From: JBBQTQ01 sp038213135
GTDB taxonomy: Bacteria > Actinomycetota > Thermoleophilia > Gaiellales > Gaiellaceae
Direction of reading: 5' to 3'
DNA length: 18,556 nt
NCBI GenBank assembly: GCA_038213135.1
Contig: JBBQTQ010000051.1
Coordinates: 1-18,556 of the forward strand
Position 1 is the stretch's first letter, and every line of letters starts with the position of its first letter. The notes beneath the pieces are model-generated. The model had not been told where the DNA came from. It made no database searches and worked only from the letters and a program-made list of their open reading frames with translations. A program made the position numbers and the translations under genes. Positions 7,871 through 14,801 of the stretch are shown here, in pieces.

Positions 7871-10017
7871 CGCCGTTCGACCCGGCGAACCCGCACGCGT
7901 ACCTCGGCGCCCACGAGGGCACAGAGGGCGTCGTCGTTCGCGTCTACCGGCCGGAGGCGACCGGAGTTCGTGTCCAGCCGATGGGCGTCGACCTGACCCC
8001 GGCCGACGGCACCGGTGTCTTCGAGGGCGTCGTTCCGGGCGAGAAGCTGCCCTTGCGCTACGAGCTCGAGGTCGCCTATCCGGACGGCAACGTCTTCACG
8101 CTCCACGACCCCTATGCCTTCCCGCCCTCGCTCGGCGAGCTCGACCTCTGGCTCGCGGCGGAGGGTCGGCACGAGGAGCTCTACGCCCGGCTCGGAGCCC
8201 ACGTGCGCGAGCTTGACGGTGTCGCCGGTGTCGCCTTCTCGGTCTGGGCGCCTTCGGCGCGTGCCGTCTCGGTCGTCGGCGACTTCAACGGCTGGGACGG
8301 ACGCCTCCACCCGATGCGCTCGCTCGGCCCGTCCGGGATCTGGGAGCTGTTCGTGCCGGACGTGCCCGAGGGCGCCCGCTACAAGTACGCGATCCACGGC
8401 GCCGACGGCGTGCTGCGGCTGAAGGCCGACCCGTACGCGTTCCGCACGGAAGAGCCGCCGCAGACCTCGTCGGTCGTCTTTCGCACACGCCACGGCTGGC
8501 AGGACGGCGACTGGCTCGCGCGGCGGCGCGAGACGCTCGCGCACGCGGAGCCGATGTCGATCTACGAGGTGCACCTTGGCTCCTGGCGGCTGAACCCGCT
8601 CGAGGGCAACCGCTCTCTCAGCTACGTCGAGCTCGCCGACGAGCTCGGGGCCTACGTCAACGACATGGGTTTCACCCACGTCGAGCTGATGCCCGTGATG
8701 GAGCACCCGTTCTCCGGCTCCTGGGGCTACCAGGTGACGGGCTACTTCGCACCGACTGCGCGGCACGGCTCGCCGGACGACTTCCGCACGTTCGTCGACC
8801 GGCTGCACGAGCAGGGCATCGGCGTCCTGCTCGACTGGGTACCGGCGCACTTCCCGAAGGACGCCTGGGCGCTCGCGCAGTTCGACGGCACGCATCTCTA
8901 CGAGCACGCCGACCCACGCCGGGGCGAGCATCCGGACTGGGGCACTCTCGTCTTCAACTTCGGCCGCAACGAGGTGCGGAACTTCCTCCTCTCGAGCGCG
9001 CTTTTCTGGCTGCGCGAGTGCCACGCCGACGGAATCCGCGTCGACGCGGTCGCCTCGATGCTCTACCTCGACTACTCGCGGCAAGCGGGCGAGTGGGTGC
9101 CGAACGAGTACGGCGGCAACGAGGATCTCGACGCGATCTCCTTCCTGAAGCAGCTGAACGAGGTCGCCTACGGCCGCGAACCGGGTGTCGTGATGACGGC
9201 GGAGGAGTCGACGGCGTGGCCGGGCGTGTCGCGGCCGACCTGGGTCGGCGGGCTCGGCTTCGGGTTCAAGTGGAATATGGGCTGGATGCACGACACGCTG
9301 GACTACTTCCAGCGCGACCCGATCCACAGGCGCTTCCACCACCACCAGCTGACCTTCTCGCTGATGTACGCGTTCTCGGAAAACTTCATCCTGCCGCTCT
9401 CCCACGACGAGGTCGTCCACGGGAAGGGCTCGCTCTACTCGAAGATGCCCGGCGACCGCTGGCAGAAGCTGGCGAACCTGCGCGCGCTGTACGCGCTGAT
9501 GTGGGCCCACCCGGGCAAGAAGCTGCTGTTCATGGGCGGCGAGCTGGCGCAGGAGCAGGAGTGGAGCCACGACCGCTCGCTTGACTGGCACCTGCTGGAG
9601 AACGCGGACAACTCCGGGATTCAAGGGCTCGTGCGCGACCTGAACCGCGTGTACCGCGCCGAGCCCGCGCTCTGGGAGGTCGACTTCGAGCCGGCCGGCT
9701 TCCGCTGGATCGAGCCGAACGACGCCGCCGGGAACGGGCTTGCATTTCTCCGCCTCTCGCGGGACGGAGAAAGGCTAGTGGTCTGCGTGTGCAATCTCTC
9801 GCCTGTGCCTCGAACTGGCTATCGGCTCGGGCTGCCGCGGGCGGGGCGCTGGGTGGAGGCGCTCAACACCGACTCCTCCTATTACGGCGGCACGAACGTC
9901 GGCTCCCTCGGCGGGATCGAGGCCGAGGAGCGGCCGTGGCATGACCAGCCCTGGTCGGCCGAGGTGACGCTTCCTCCGCTCGGCGTGGTCTGGCTCGTGC
10001 CAGAGTCACAGGCGTGA
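7867..10017 (+). CDS. glgB: 1,4-alpha-glucan branching enzyme (GH13_9)
   Basis: GlgB cuts an alpha-1,4-glucan chain and re-attaches it through an alpha-1,6 bond. The 716-residue protein has an N1-like region (about 8-100), a CBM48 domain (about 118-208, with VVGDFNGWDG), and the catalytic barrel from SIYEVHLGSW (231-240). Catalytic residues are D393 in GIRVDAVASMLY, E446 in MTAEEST and D514 in LSHDEVVHGKGSL; NEYGGNEDLDAISFLK and FMGGELAQEQEWSHD are further GlgB markers. The length matches the two-N-domain form. The start is GTG 7867, overlapping the maltokinase TGA as GTGA, and no later start keeps the N-terminal domain. Its stop in turn overlaps the next gene by GTGA. Within the GlgE pathway GlgB branches the polymer made from maltose-1-phosphate. 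Confidence 0.96.
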   Translation: MTPFDPANPHAYLGAHEGTEGVVVRVYRPEATGVRVQPMGVDLTPADGTGVFEGVVPGEKLPLRYELEVAYPDGNVFTLHDPYAFPPSLGELDLWLAAEGRHEELYARLGAHVRELDGVAGVAFSVWAPSARAVSVVGDFNGWDGRLHPMRSLGPSGIWELFVPDVPEGARYKYAIHGADGVLRLKADPYAFRTEEPPQTSSVVFRTRHGWQDGDWLARRRETLAHAEPMSIYEVHLGSWRLNPLEGNRSLSYVELADELGAYVNDMGFTHVELMPVMEHPFSGSWGYQVTGYFAPTARHGSPDDFRTFVDRLHEQGIGVLLDWVPAHFPKDAWALAQFDGTHLYEHADPRRGEHPDWGTLVFNFGRNEVRNFLLSSALFWLRECHADGIRVDAVASMLYLDYSRQAGEWVPNEYGGNEDLDAISFLKQLNEVAYGREPGVVMTAEESTAWPGVSRPTWVGGLGFGFKWNMGWMHDTLDYFQRDPIHRRFHHHQLTFSLMYAFSENFILPLSHDEVVHGKGSLYSKMPGDRWQKLANLRALYALMWAHPGKKLLFMGGELAQEQEWSHDRSLDWHLLENADNSGIQGLVRDLNRVYRAEPALWEVDFEPAGFRWIEPNDAAGNGLAFLRLSRDGERLVVCVCNLSPVPRTGYRLGLPRAGRWVEALNTDSSYYGGTNVGSLGGIEAEERPWHDQPWSAEVTLPPLGVVWLVPESQA

Positions 10018-11729
10018 GCTTCACGACCCGGCCCGAGCTGCGCGGCACCTTCGGGATGGTCGCTTCCACGCACTGGCTCGCGTCCGCGACGGGCATGGCG
10101 GTGCTCGAGCAGGGCGGCAACGCGTTCGACGCGGCGGTCGCGGCCGGGCTGACCCTGCAGGTCGTCGAGCCGCACCTGAACGGGCCCGGCGGGGACATGC
10201 CGGCGATCGTCTGGCCCGCCTCGCGTGGCGAGCCGCTCGTGCTCTGCGGCCAGGGCGTTGCGCCGGCGGCCGCGACGATCGAGCGCTATCACGAGCTCGG
10301 CCACCAGCTCGTGCCGGGAGCGGGACTGCTGGCGGCCGTCGTTCCCGGTGCCTTCGACGCCTGGATGCTGATGCTGCGCGACTTCGGAACCTTGCGGCTC
10401 GCGGATGTGATGCGCTTCGCGATCGGCTACGCCGAGGACGGCTTCCCGTTGCTCCCCTCGGTCGTCAATGCGATCACGAGCGTCGAGCAGCTCTTCCGCG
10501 AGGAGTGGCCGGGCTCGGCGGAGCTCTATCTCCCGGCGCCGAAGCCGTGGACGCTCTTCCGCAACCCGAAGCTGGCCGCGACCTATCGCCGGCTCGTTGC
10601 GGATGCGTCGGGCCGCGACCGCGAGGCGGAGATCGAGGAAGCCCGCCGGATCTGGCGTGAGGGGTTCGTCGGCGAGGCGTTCGTGCGCTTCTCGGAGGAG
10701 AGGGGAGGGCTGCTCCGCGCGGAGGATCTGCACGACTGGGAGGCGACCTGGGAGGCGCCGCTCGCGGTCGACTACGCCGGCCACACCGTCCTCAAAACCG
10801 GGCCCTGGGCGCAGGCGCCCGTCTTCCTGCAACAGCTTCGCCTGCTCGAAGGGTTCGACCTCGCTGCGATGGGGCTCGCCTCGGGCGAGTACGTCCACAC
10901 GGTCGTCGAGTGCGCGAAGCTGGCCTTCGCCGATCGCGAGGCGTGGTACGGCGATCCGGCTTTCGCGGACGTGCCGGTCGAGGCGCTGCTCTCGCGCGAG
11001 TACGCCGACGAGCGACGGCGGCTCGTCGGAGAGGAGGCATCCGCCGAGCTACGGCCGGGGTCGCCGGACGGACGGGAGCCTCGCCTGCCCGCACCGGTCG
11101 CGGCCGAGGCGATGGCCGGCGCCGGCGAGCCGACGTCGGCTCTCTCCGGCGACACCGTCCACGTCGACGTCGTCGATCGCGAGGGCAACTTCGTCTCGGC
11201 GACGCCGAGCGGCGGCTGGCTCTGGGGCTCGCCGGTGATCCCGGAGCTCGGCTTCCCGCTCGGGACGCGCGCGCAGATGTTCTGGCTCGAGGAGGGCCTG
11301 CCGAACTCGCTCGAGCCGGGCAAGCGGCCCCGGACGACGCTCTCCCCGGCGATGGTGCTGCGTGGCGGCGAGCCGTACCTCGCGCTCGGCACGCCCGGCG
11401 GCGACCAGCAGGACCAGTGGACACTTCACGTCCTGCTCGCCCACATCCATTTCGGGCTCGACCTGCAGGCGGCGATCGACGCACCGAACTTCCACACCGA
11501 GGCCTTCCCGAGCTCCTTCTATCCGCGCGAGACCCGGCCGCGGCACGTGAAGGTCGAGTCGCGCGCCGGCGAGGCGACCCTCGCCGAGCTCCGCCGCCGC
11601 GGGCACGAGGTCGAGGAGTCCGACGCGTGGTCGCTCGGCCGAGTCAGCGCCGCCGGCCGCGATCCCGACGGGACGCTGAAGGCCGCCGCGAACCCGCGCG
11701 GCATGCAGGGCTACGCCGCCGGGCGCTAG
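10014..11729 (+). CDS. Gamma-glutamyltransferase-family Ntn hydrolase, atypical substrate site
   Basis: A 571-residue member of the gamma-glutamyltransferase (GGT) superfamily, enzymes that self-cleave before a threonine that then acts as nucleophile. The start of the large chain (GMVASTHWLAS..G..VLEQGGNAFDAAVAA) and PHLNGPGGD fit the family. The presumed nucleophile is T381 in SGDTVHVDVVDREGN, and the oxyanion glycines are in LGTPGGDQQDQW (459-470). Two things differ from classical GGT: there is no signal peptide, so it should be cytoplasmic, and the arginine that binds the gamma-glutamyl carboxylate (R in the usual FREMAP-type motif) is replaced, the local sequence being CGQGVAP (78-84). 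True GGT activity is therefore doubtful; another amide substrate, as in YwrD- or oxamate-hydrolase-like branches, is possible. It overlaps glgB by 4 nt and is followed by a terminator. Confidence 0.85.
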   Translation: MSFTTRPELRGTFGMVASTHWLASATGMAVLEQGGNAFDAAVAAGLTLQVVEPHLNGPGGDMPAIVWPASRGEPLVLCGQGVAPAAATIERYHELGHQLVPGAGLLAAVVPGAFDAWMLMLRDFGTLRLADVMRFAIGYAEDGFPLLPSVVNAITSVEQLFREEWPGSAELYLPAPKPWTLFRNPKLAATYRRLVADASGRDREAEIEEARRIWREGFVGEAFVRFSEERGGLLRAEDLHDWEATWEAPLAVDYAGHTVLKTGPWAQAPVFLQQLRLLEGFDLAAMGLASGEYVHTVVECAKLAFADREAWYGDPAFADVPVEALLSREYADERRRLVGEEASAELRPGSPDGREPRLPAPVAAEAMAGAGEPTSALSGDTVHVDVVDREGNFVSATPSGGWLWGSPVIPELGFPLGTRAQMFWLEEGLPNSLEPGKRPRTTLSPAMVLRGGEPYLALGTPGGDQQDQWTLHVLLAHIHFGLDLQAAIDAPNFHTEAFPSSFYPRETRPRHVKVESRAGEATLAELRRRGHEVEESDAWSLGRVSAAGRDPDGTLKAAANPRGMQGYAAGR

Positions 11730-11740
11730 TGCCGACCGTC

Positions 11741-11761
11741 ACAGGGGGCTGTCCCCTGTTT
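11741..11761 (+). terminator. Terminator hairpin after the GGT-family gene
   Basis: ACAGGGG and CCCCTGT form a 7-bp stem around a 5-nt loop, and the stem runs into TTT, 11 nt after the stop codon. This is the only hairpin in the window with even a short T tract. It probably ends the glgE-treS-mak-glgB-GGT transcription unit. Confidence 0.65.
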
Positions 11762-11809
11762 GGCGTCCAGAACAGACGGTCCGTGCGGTGAACCCGCTGC
11801 AATCGGCCA

Positions 11810-11828
11810 ACCGGGGCGTGGCCCCGGT
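11810..11828 (-). terminator. Terminator hairpin after the channel-like gene
   Basis: ACCGGGGC-GTG-GCCCCGGT is a perfect 8-bp stem with a 3-nt loop, 17 nt downstream of the minus-strand channel stop. With the hairpin at 11741 it separates two convergent genes. Confidence 0.6.
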
Positions 11829-11845
11829 ACACGACCCGAACGGAC

Positions 11846-12190
11846 CTATTTGCGGTCGGCGGACTGGAAGAAGTTGGCGATCGCCCCGGCCGAGCCGGCG
11901 ACGACGAGCACGGCCCAGAACTCGAGGAAGATGTCGATGATCCGGCCGCCGGTCGTGACCGGGTTCTTCAGCTGCGAGGACACGGTCAACAGCTGAACGG
12001 TCGTGAAGAAGAACGCGTCCCAGAGCGTGTGCACCTCGCTGCCCTTCGTGTGCCGCTCGAGGAAGAGCACGGCCACCGCCGCGACCAGGTCGATCGCGAG
12101 CGTGGCGAGGACGACGATCGCCAGCCGCGAGACCAGCCGCTTGTGGTGGTCCTCCCAGCCCCACATCCGCCCGAGCTCGTCACGGATCAC
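11846..12190 (-). CDS. Two-TM potassium-channel-like protein with altered selectivity filter
   Basis: A 114-residue protein with the layout of a minimal K+ channel subunit (Ion_trans_2): TM1 at about 20-44, a pore-helix-like stretch DAFFFTTVQLL (58-68), and TM2 at about 83-108. The segment LLTVSSQLKNPVTTGGRII lines up without gaps with the canonical MTTVGYGDIVPVTTLGRII, so the filter TVGYGD is TVSSQL here (69-74). K+ selectivity by the usual carbonyl cage is therefore not expected. It may be a divergent channel, a regulatory subunit or a membrane sensor. The GTG start overlaps the stop of a histidine-kinase remnant (GTGA). An ATG eight codons later (12166) is an alternative start. Because the upstream kinase gene is truncated, its original promoter and coupling may be lost. 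Confidence 0.75.
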   Translation of the reverse strand: MIRDELGRMWGWEDHHKRLVSRLAIVVLATLAIDLVAAVAVLFLERHTKGSEVHTLWDAFFFTTVQLLTVSSQLKNPVTTGGRIIDIFLEFWAVLVVAGSAGAIANFFQSADRK

Positions 12191-12345
12191 GCACCGATCG
12201 TCGCGTCGGCGCCGGACGACTCCGGCAACGTCACCCTGACCGTCGTCCCGCGCCCGAGCTTGGAGTCGACCTCGATCGAGCCGCCGTGCGCCTCCACGAC
12301 CGCTGTCACGATCGCCAGACCGAGCCCGACCCTTCGCGACCGGTT
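12187..12345 (-). pseudogene. Histidine kinase remnant, C-terminal end of the ATPase domain only
   Basis: About 52 residues at the C-terminus read NRSRRVGLGLAIVTAVVEAHGGSIEVDSKLGRGTTVRVTLP, the G2 box (GLGLAIV) and final strands of a sensor histidine kinase HATPase_c domain. The H, N, G1 and F boxes and all sensor segments are missing. Upstream of about 12345 the frame loses resemblance to a kinase and becomes antisense to an apbE fragment. The TGA overlaps the channel-like GTG, so the kinase was once the upstream partner of that gene. Whether a short protein is still made is unknown; no start codon with a Shine-Dalgarno was seen. Confidence 0.75.
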
Positions 12346-12630
12346 CGCTGCGGTCGTGGCGGGGAGCGACCTCGCCGTCGCCACCTCGGGCGCCTACGCG
12401 TGCGGCGAGCACGTGCTCGATCCGCACGCGCGGCCGCCCCGCAGGGAATCCTCTCCGTCACGATCACCGGCCCGGATCTGGCGACCGCGGACGCGTATGC
12501 GACCGCCGTCTTCGCGATGGGCCCGCGGCGCGCAATGCCGTGGACAGCGGAGCTCCCGAGGGGCTACGAGGCGCTTACGATCCTCGCGGACGACCGCGTG
12601 CTGCTCACGCCCGCGTTCCCGCGGGTTTAG
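12344..12630 (+). pseudogene. apbE: apbE (FAD:protein FMN transferase) remnant, C-terminal part, frameshifted
   Basis: On the plus strand the frame starting about 12344 reads GSDLAVATSGAYACGEHVLDPHARPP, matching the ApbE ATSG.Y...HI.DP.TG.PP block. Homology then jumps to another frame, QGILSVTITGPDLATADAYATAVFAMG...GYEALTI...LLTPAF, ending at TAG 12628-12630. The switch lies between about 12425 and 12441, in a run of C and G. ApbE enzymes attach FMN covalently to threonine of partner flavoproteins and are about 300 residues long; here only the last 90 or so remain, with no start. The 5' part is missing where the kinase remnant begins on the other strand. Confidence 0.8.
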
Positions 12631-12665
12631 TCGAGACGACGGCGCAGCCGGAGGTCGAGACGGGA

Positions 12666-12696
12666 AAGGAGGGGGCGGCTTCGCCGCGCCCTCCTT
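12666..12696. terminator. Strong hairpin between apbE remnant and the next convergent gene
   Basis: AAGGAGGGGGCGGC and GCCGCGCCCTCCTT form a 14-bp stem with one internal mismatch around a TTC loop, starting 36 nt after the apbE stop and ending 8 nt before the stop of the minus-strand gene. The A-rich and T-rich ends fit a bidirectional terminator. Confidence 0.75.
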
Positions 12697-12703
12697 GGTC
12701 TCC

Positions 12704-13306
12704 TCAGCCTGAGGTCAGCAGGTTGATGTGGACGATCGCGAACTGCCCCCCGTGCGGAGGCCCGCCAGAGCGGGGACTCGTCCGATCGGTGTCCTCGTTC
12801 GTGAAGCCCATGATGAACGTGGCGCACTTGGCGTTCCACTCGCCGAGCGTGATGTAGTCGGACGGCTGCCCGTTCGAGATCGTCTGCTTGGAGTCGTAGA
12901 GGGTGAGCTTCCCCCGCGTCCCGACCGCGCACTCGCCCGGGGCGTTCGCCGCAGTGATCTCGACCTGCAGGGTGAGCTTCGACCAGACCGCGTGAGCCGC
13001 CTGGTAGAAGGAGTAGCCGACCGTCTTCATCACGATCGAGCGGGCCGGGATCGACGCGTCGCGCGGATCTGTCCGGAAGCTGAGGGCGCCGGCGAGCCCT
13101 CCGTTCGCCGCGATGTCTCCGGAGCCGTGGGCGAAGACCTTGCCGAGCTGGAAGGCGGCCACGAGGGGCGGCCGCACGCGCACGTTGTTCGCGTACCCCT
13201 GGAACGACCAGGAGATCGGGGAGTAACGGCTCCGACCGGACGCCGTCGAGCCGAGCGCGGCGAGGACAGCAAGCCCCACCAGCGCGCCGACGGCCCACCT
13301 CCTCAC
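12704..13306 (-). CDS. Secreted protein of unknown function
   Basis: I do not recognise this gene. From GTG 13306 it encodes 200 residues: a signal peptide (RRWAVGALVGLAVLAALGSTASG), then a mature domain with alternating hydrophobic strands such as KLTLQVEIT, KLTLYDSKQT and DYITLGEWNAKCATFIMGFTNEDTD, suggesting a beta-rich fold. Two cysteines (GECAVG and NAKCATF) could pair. An upstream TTG at 13324 would add six residues (TTG CGG TAC...); neither start has a Shine-Dalgarno, and GTG is chosen as the commoner start. It lies just downstream of the GH-A glycosidase-like gene on the same strand, so the two are probably co-transcribed and both exported. It is followed by a strong bidirectional terminator. 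Confidence 0.75.
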   Translation of the reverse strand: MRRWAVGALVGLAVLAALGSTASGRSRYSPISWSFQGYANNVRVRPPLVAAFQLGKVFAHGSGDIAANGGLAGALSFRTDPRDASIPARSIVMKTVGYSFYQAAHAVWSKLTLQVEITAANAPGECAVGTRGKLTLYDSKQTISNGQPSDYITLGEWNAKCATFIMGFTNEDTDRTSPRSGGPPHGGQFAIVHINLLTSG

Positions 13307-13335
13307 GGCGCGGTTGTACCGCAACGTGTGCGCGA

Positions 13336-14775
13336 TTACAAGACCTTGAACGGCTGCGACGCGACGGTCGCCGGTGGGCCGGCGTTGACCGGCGCCGAAA
13401 CGCGGATCGTCAGCCGGTAGGAGCCCTTTCGCTTGGGCCGCGGAAACGCGATCCTGGTCGCCACCCCGGCCTGCGCCTTGCCTCGCGCGCCGAGCACCGT
13501 CGCGTGCGTCGGCCAGCGCTCGAGCCGCGCCTGGTAGTCGCAGTCGATGTCGCAGGTGAGGATCGTCGTCAGCGGGGTCTTCGTGAGCGCCGCTCCGGTC
13601 GGGAACGCGGCCGCGGGCTTCGGCGTCAGCTGCAGCCCCTGGCAGCGCGTGATCACCCCGCCGCGCGAGTCGCGCGCCGCCGTGGCGACGAGCGGCAGGC
13701 TCGACTTCGGATCGCCGTTCGCGTAGTAGACGCCCGACTGCCAGCCCGACAGCGCCGGCTCGTCGCTGACGTGGAAGAGGAAGATCCCGGCGACGTTCGG
13801 CTGGCAGAACGCGATCGAGAACGCCTGCCGGTAGAAGGAAGCCTGGGTCGCCTCGTCGACGGGGTGCACGGTCGACAGCTCGCTGCCCGCGTACTGCGAG
13901 GCCTTGGCCGGCGGGATCACGGCCTCGACGCCGAACTCGTCGTAGACGATCGGGAGCGTCGAGCCGGGCTGCGCGGTTCCGTCGAACGCCTGCCCGAGCA
14001 GCGCGACCAGCTTGTCGTAGTCGGCGAGTGCGATCGTCGAGGTGTTCGGGTGCGTTGTCGTCGGTGGCTGGCTCGAGTTGTCCTCGTACGGGTGGAACGC
14101 GAAGGCGTCCATGATCGGCCGTGGCCGCCCGCTATCGCGAAAGGCGGCGCCCATGTCCGCGATGAAGGTCGTCGGAGAATGCGTGTCACGGCCGGTGCCG
14201 GGCTTGTCGCCGCCCCGCGGCGAGACCGCGCCGCCGATCACCTGGATCTTCGGATTGACGCTCTTGAGCGCGTCGTAGCTGAGCGCGAGCAGTTGGACGT
14301 AGTTCGGCGCGGCGACGTCGCCGCCGTTCGCGTCGAACTGCGGCAGCCAGAAGCGGTTGATGTTCGGCTCGTTGCCGACGATGAAGCTCGTCACGCCGGG
14401 AAGTGCCGCAGCCAGGTTCTTCTCCCAGGTGATGAAGTCGCGCTGGTCGTCGGCGGTCTGCGGCGTCTGCGAGCTCCCGTACGGATAGAGGGAGACGACC
14501 GTCTTGATCCCATCGAGGTCGGCGGCGGCGGCGGCGTTCTTGAAGCGGAGGAGGCTGTCTGGATCGGGCTCCGTCGTCCCGCGAGCCCAGGTCGCGGCGA
14601 GCCGGATCGCGTTCAGCCCCGCCATCTTCGCGAGATCCATCTGCGCCTTCGCCGCGGGCAGCGTCGGCTGCAGGCCGAGGTTCTCGGCGGCGCCGACGAG
14701 CATCGAGGGCCCGCCCGCCGTCGCCGTGGCCGGCAGCGCGAGTGCGGCGATCAGAGCGACGAAGGCGGCGCGCAC
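13336..14775 (-). CDS. Secreted GH-A clan glycosidase-like protein
   Basis: The 479-residue protein starts at GTG 14775. Residues 1-20 are a signal peptide (ending ATATA). Residues about 25-350 look like a GH-A clan TIM barrel: LNAIRLAATW near strand 2, acid/base candidate E136 in FIVGNEPN, H228 in AFHPYED, and nucleophile candidate E280 in PIVYDEFGVE. The NEP motif on strand 4 and the glutamate at the end of strand 7 define the clan (GH5/GH39-like); the exact family and substrate are not clear. The C-terminal part (about 390-479) looks like a beta-sandwich, ending LTIRVSAPVNAGPPATVASQPFKVL. It probably acts on a polysaccharide or glycan outside the cell. It is 26 bp from the divergent DHDPS-family gene and 29 bp (11 bp if TTG is used) before the secreted unknown gene. 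Confidence 0.82.
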   Translation of the reverse strand: MRAAFVALIAALALPATATAGGPSMLVGAAENLGLQPTLPAAKAQMDLAKMAGLNAIRLAATWARGTTEPDPDSLLRFKNAAAAADLDGIKTVVSLYPYGSSQTPQTADDQRDFITWEKNLAAALPGVTSFIVGNEPNINRFWLPQFDANGGDVAAPNYVQLLALSYDALKSVNPKIQVIGGAVSPRGGDKPGTGRDTHSPTTFIADMGAAFRDSGRPRPIMDAFAFHPYEDNSSQPPTTTHPNTSTIALADYDKLVALLGQAFDGTAQPGSTLPIVYDEFGVEAVIPPAKASQYAGSELSTVHPVDEATQASFYRQAFSIAFCQPNVAGIFLFHVSDEPALSGWQSGVYYANGDPKSSLPLVATAARDSRGGVITRCQGLQLTPKPAAAFPTGAALTKTPLTTILTCDIDCDYQARLERWPTHATVLGARGKAQAGVATRIAFPRPKRKGSYRLTIRVSAPVNAGPPATVASQPFKVL

Positions 14776-14801
14776 TCTCTACAGGATGCAGACTTCGGAC
14801 C

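Noticed and set aside
7786..9624. Long minus-strand open frame antisense to glgB
   Set aside because: Typical high-GC antisense shadow: Val/Arg/Glu-rich with no recognisable motifs, opposite a gene with full catalytic signatures.
12286..12630. A short intact plus-strand gene
   Set aside because: Only its second part matches ApbE; its first part is out of frame with ApbE homology in the adjacent frame, so it is part of a frameshifted remnant.
13331..13340. TGTAAT resembling a -10 box before the secreted unknown gene
   Set aside because: It coincides with the TAA stop of the upstream gene and has no -35 match at a proper distance.
14742..14801. N-terminal extension of the DHDPS-like protein
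   Set aside because: The 20 extra residues are Arg-rich and antisense to the neighbouring signal peptide; the family begins at about MLAHGVFAA.
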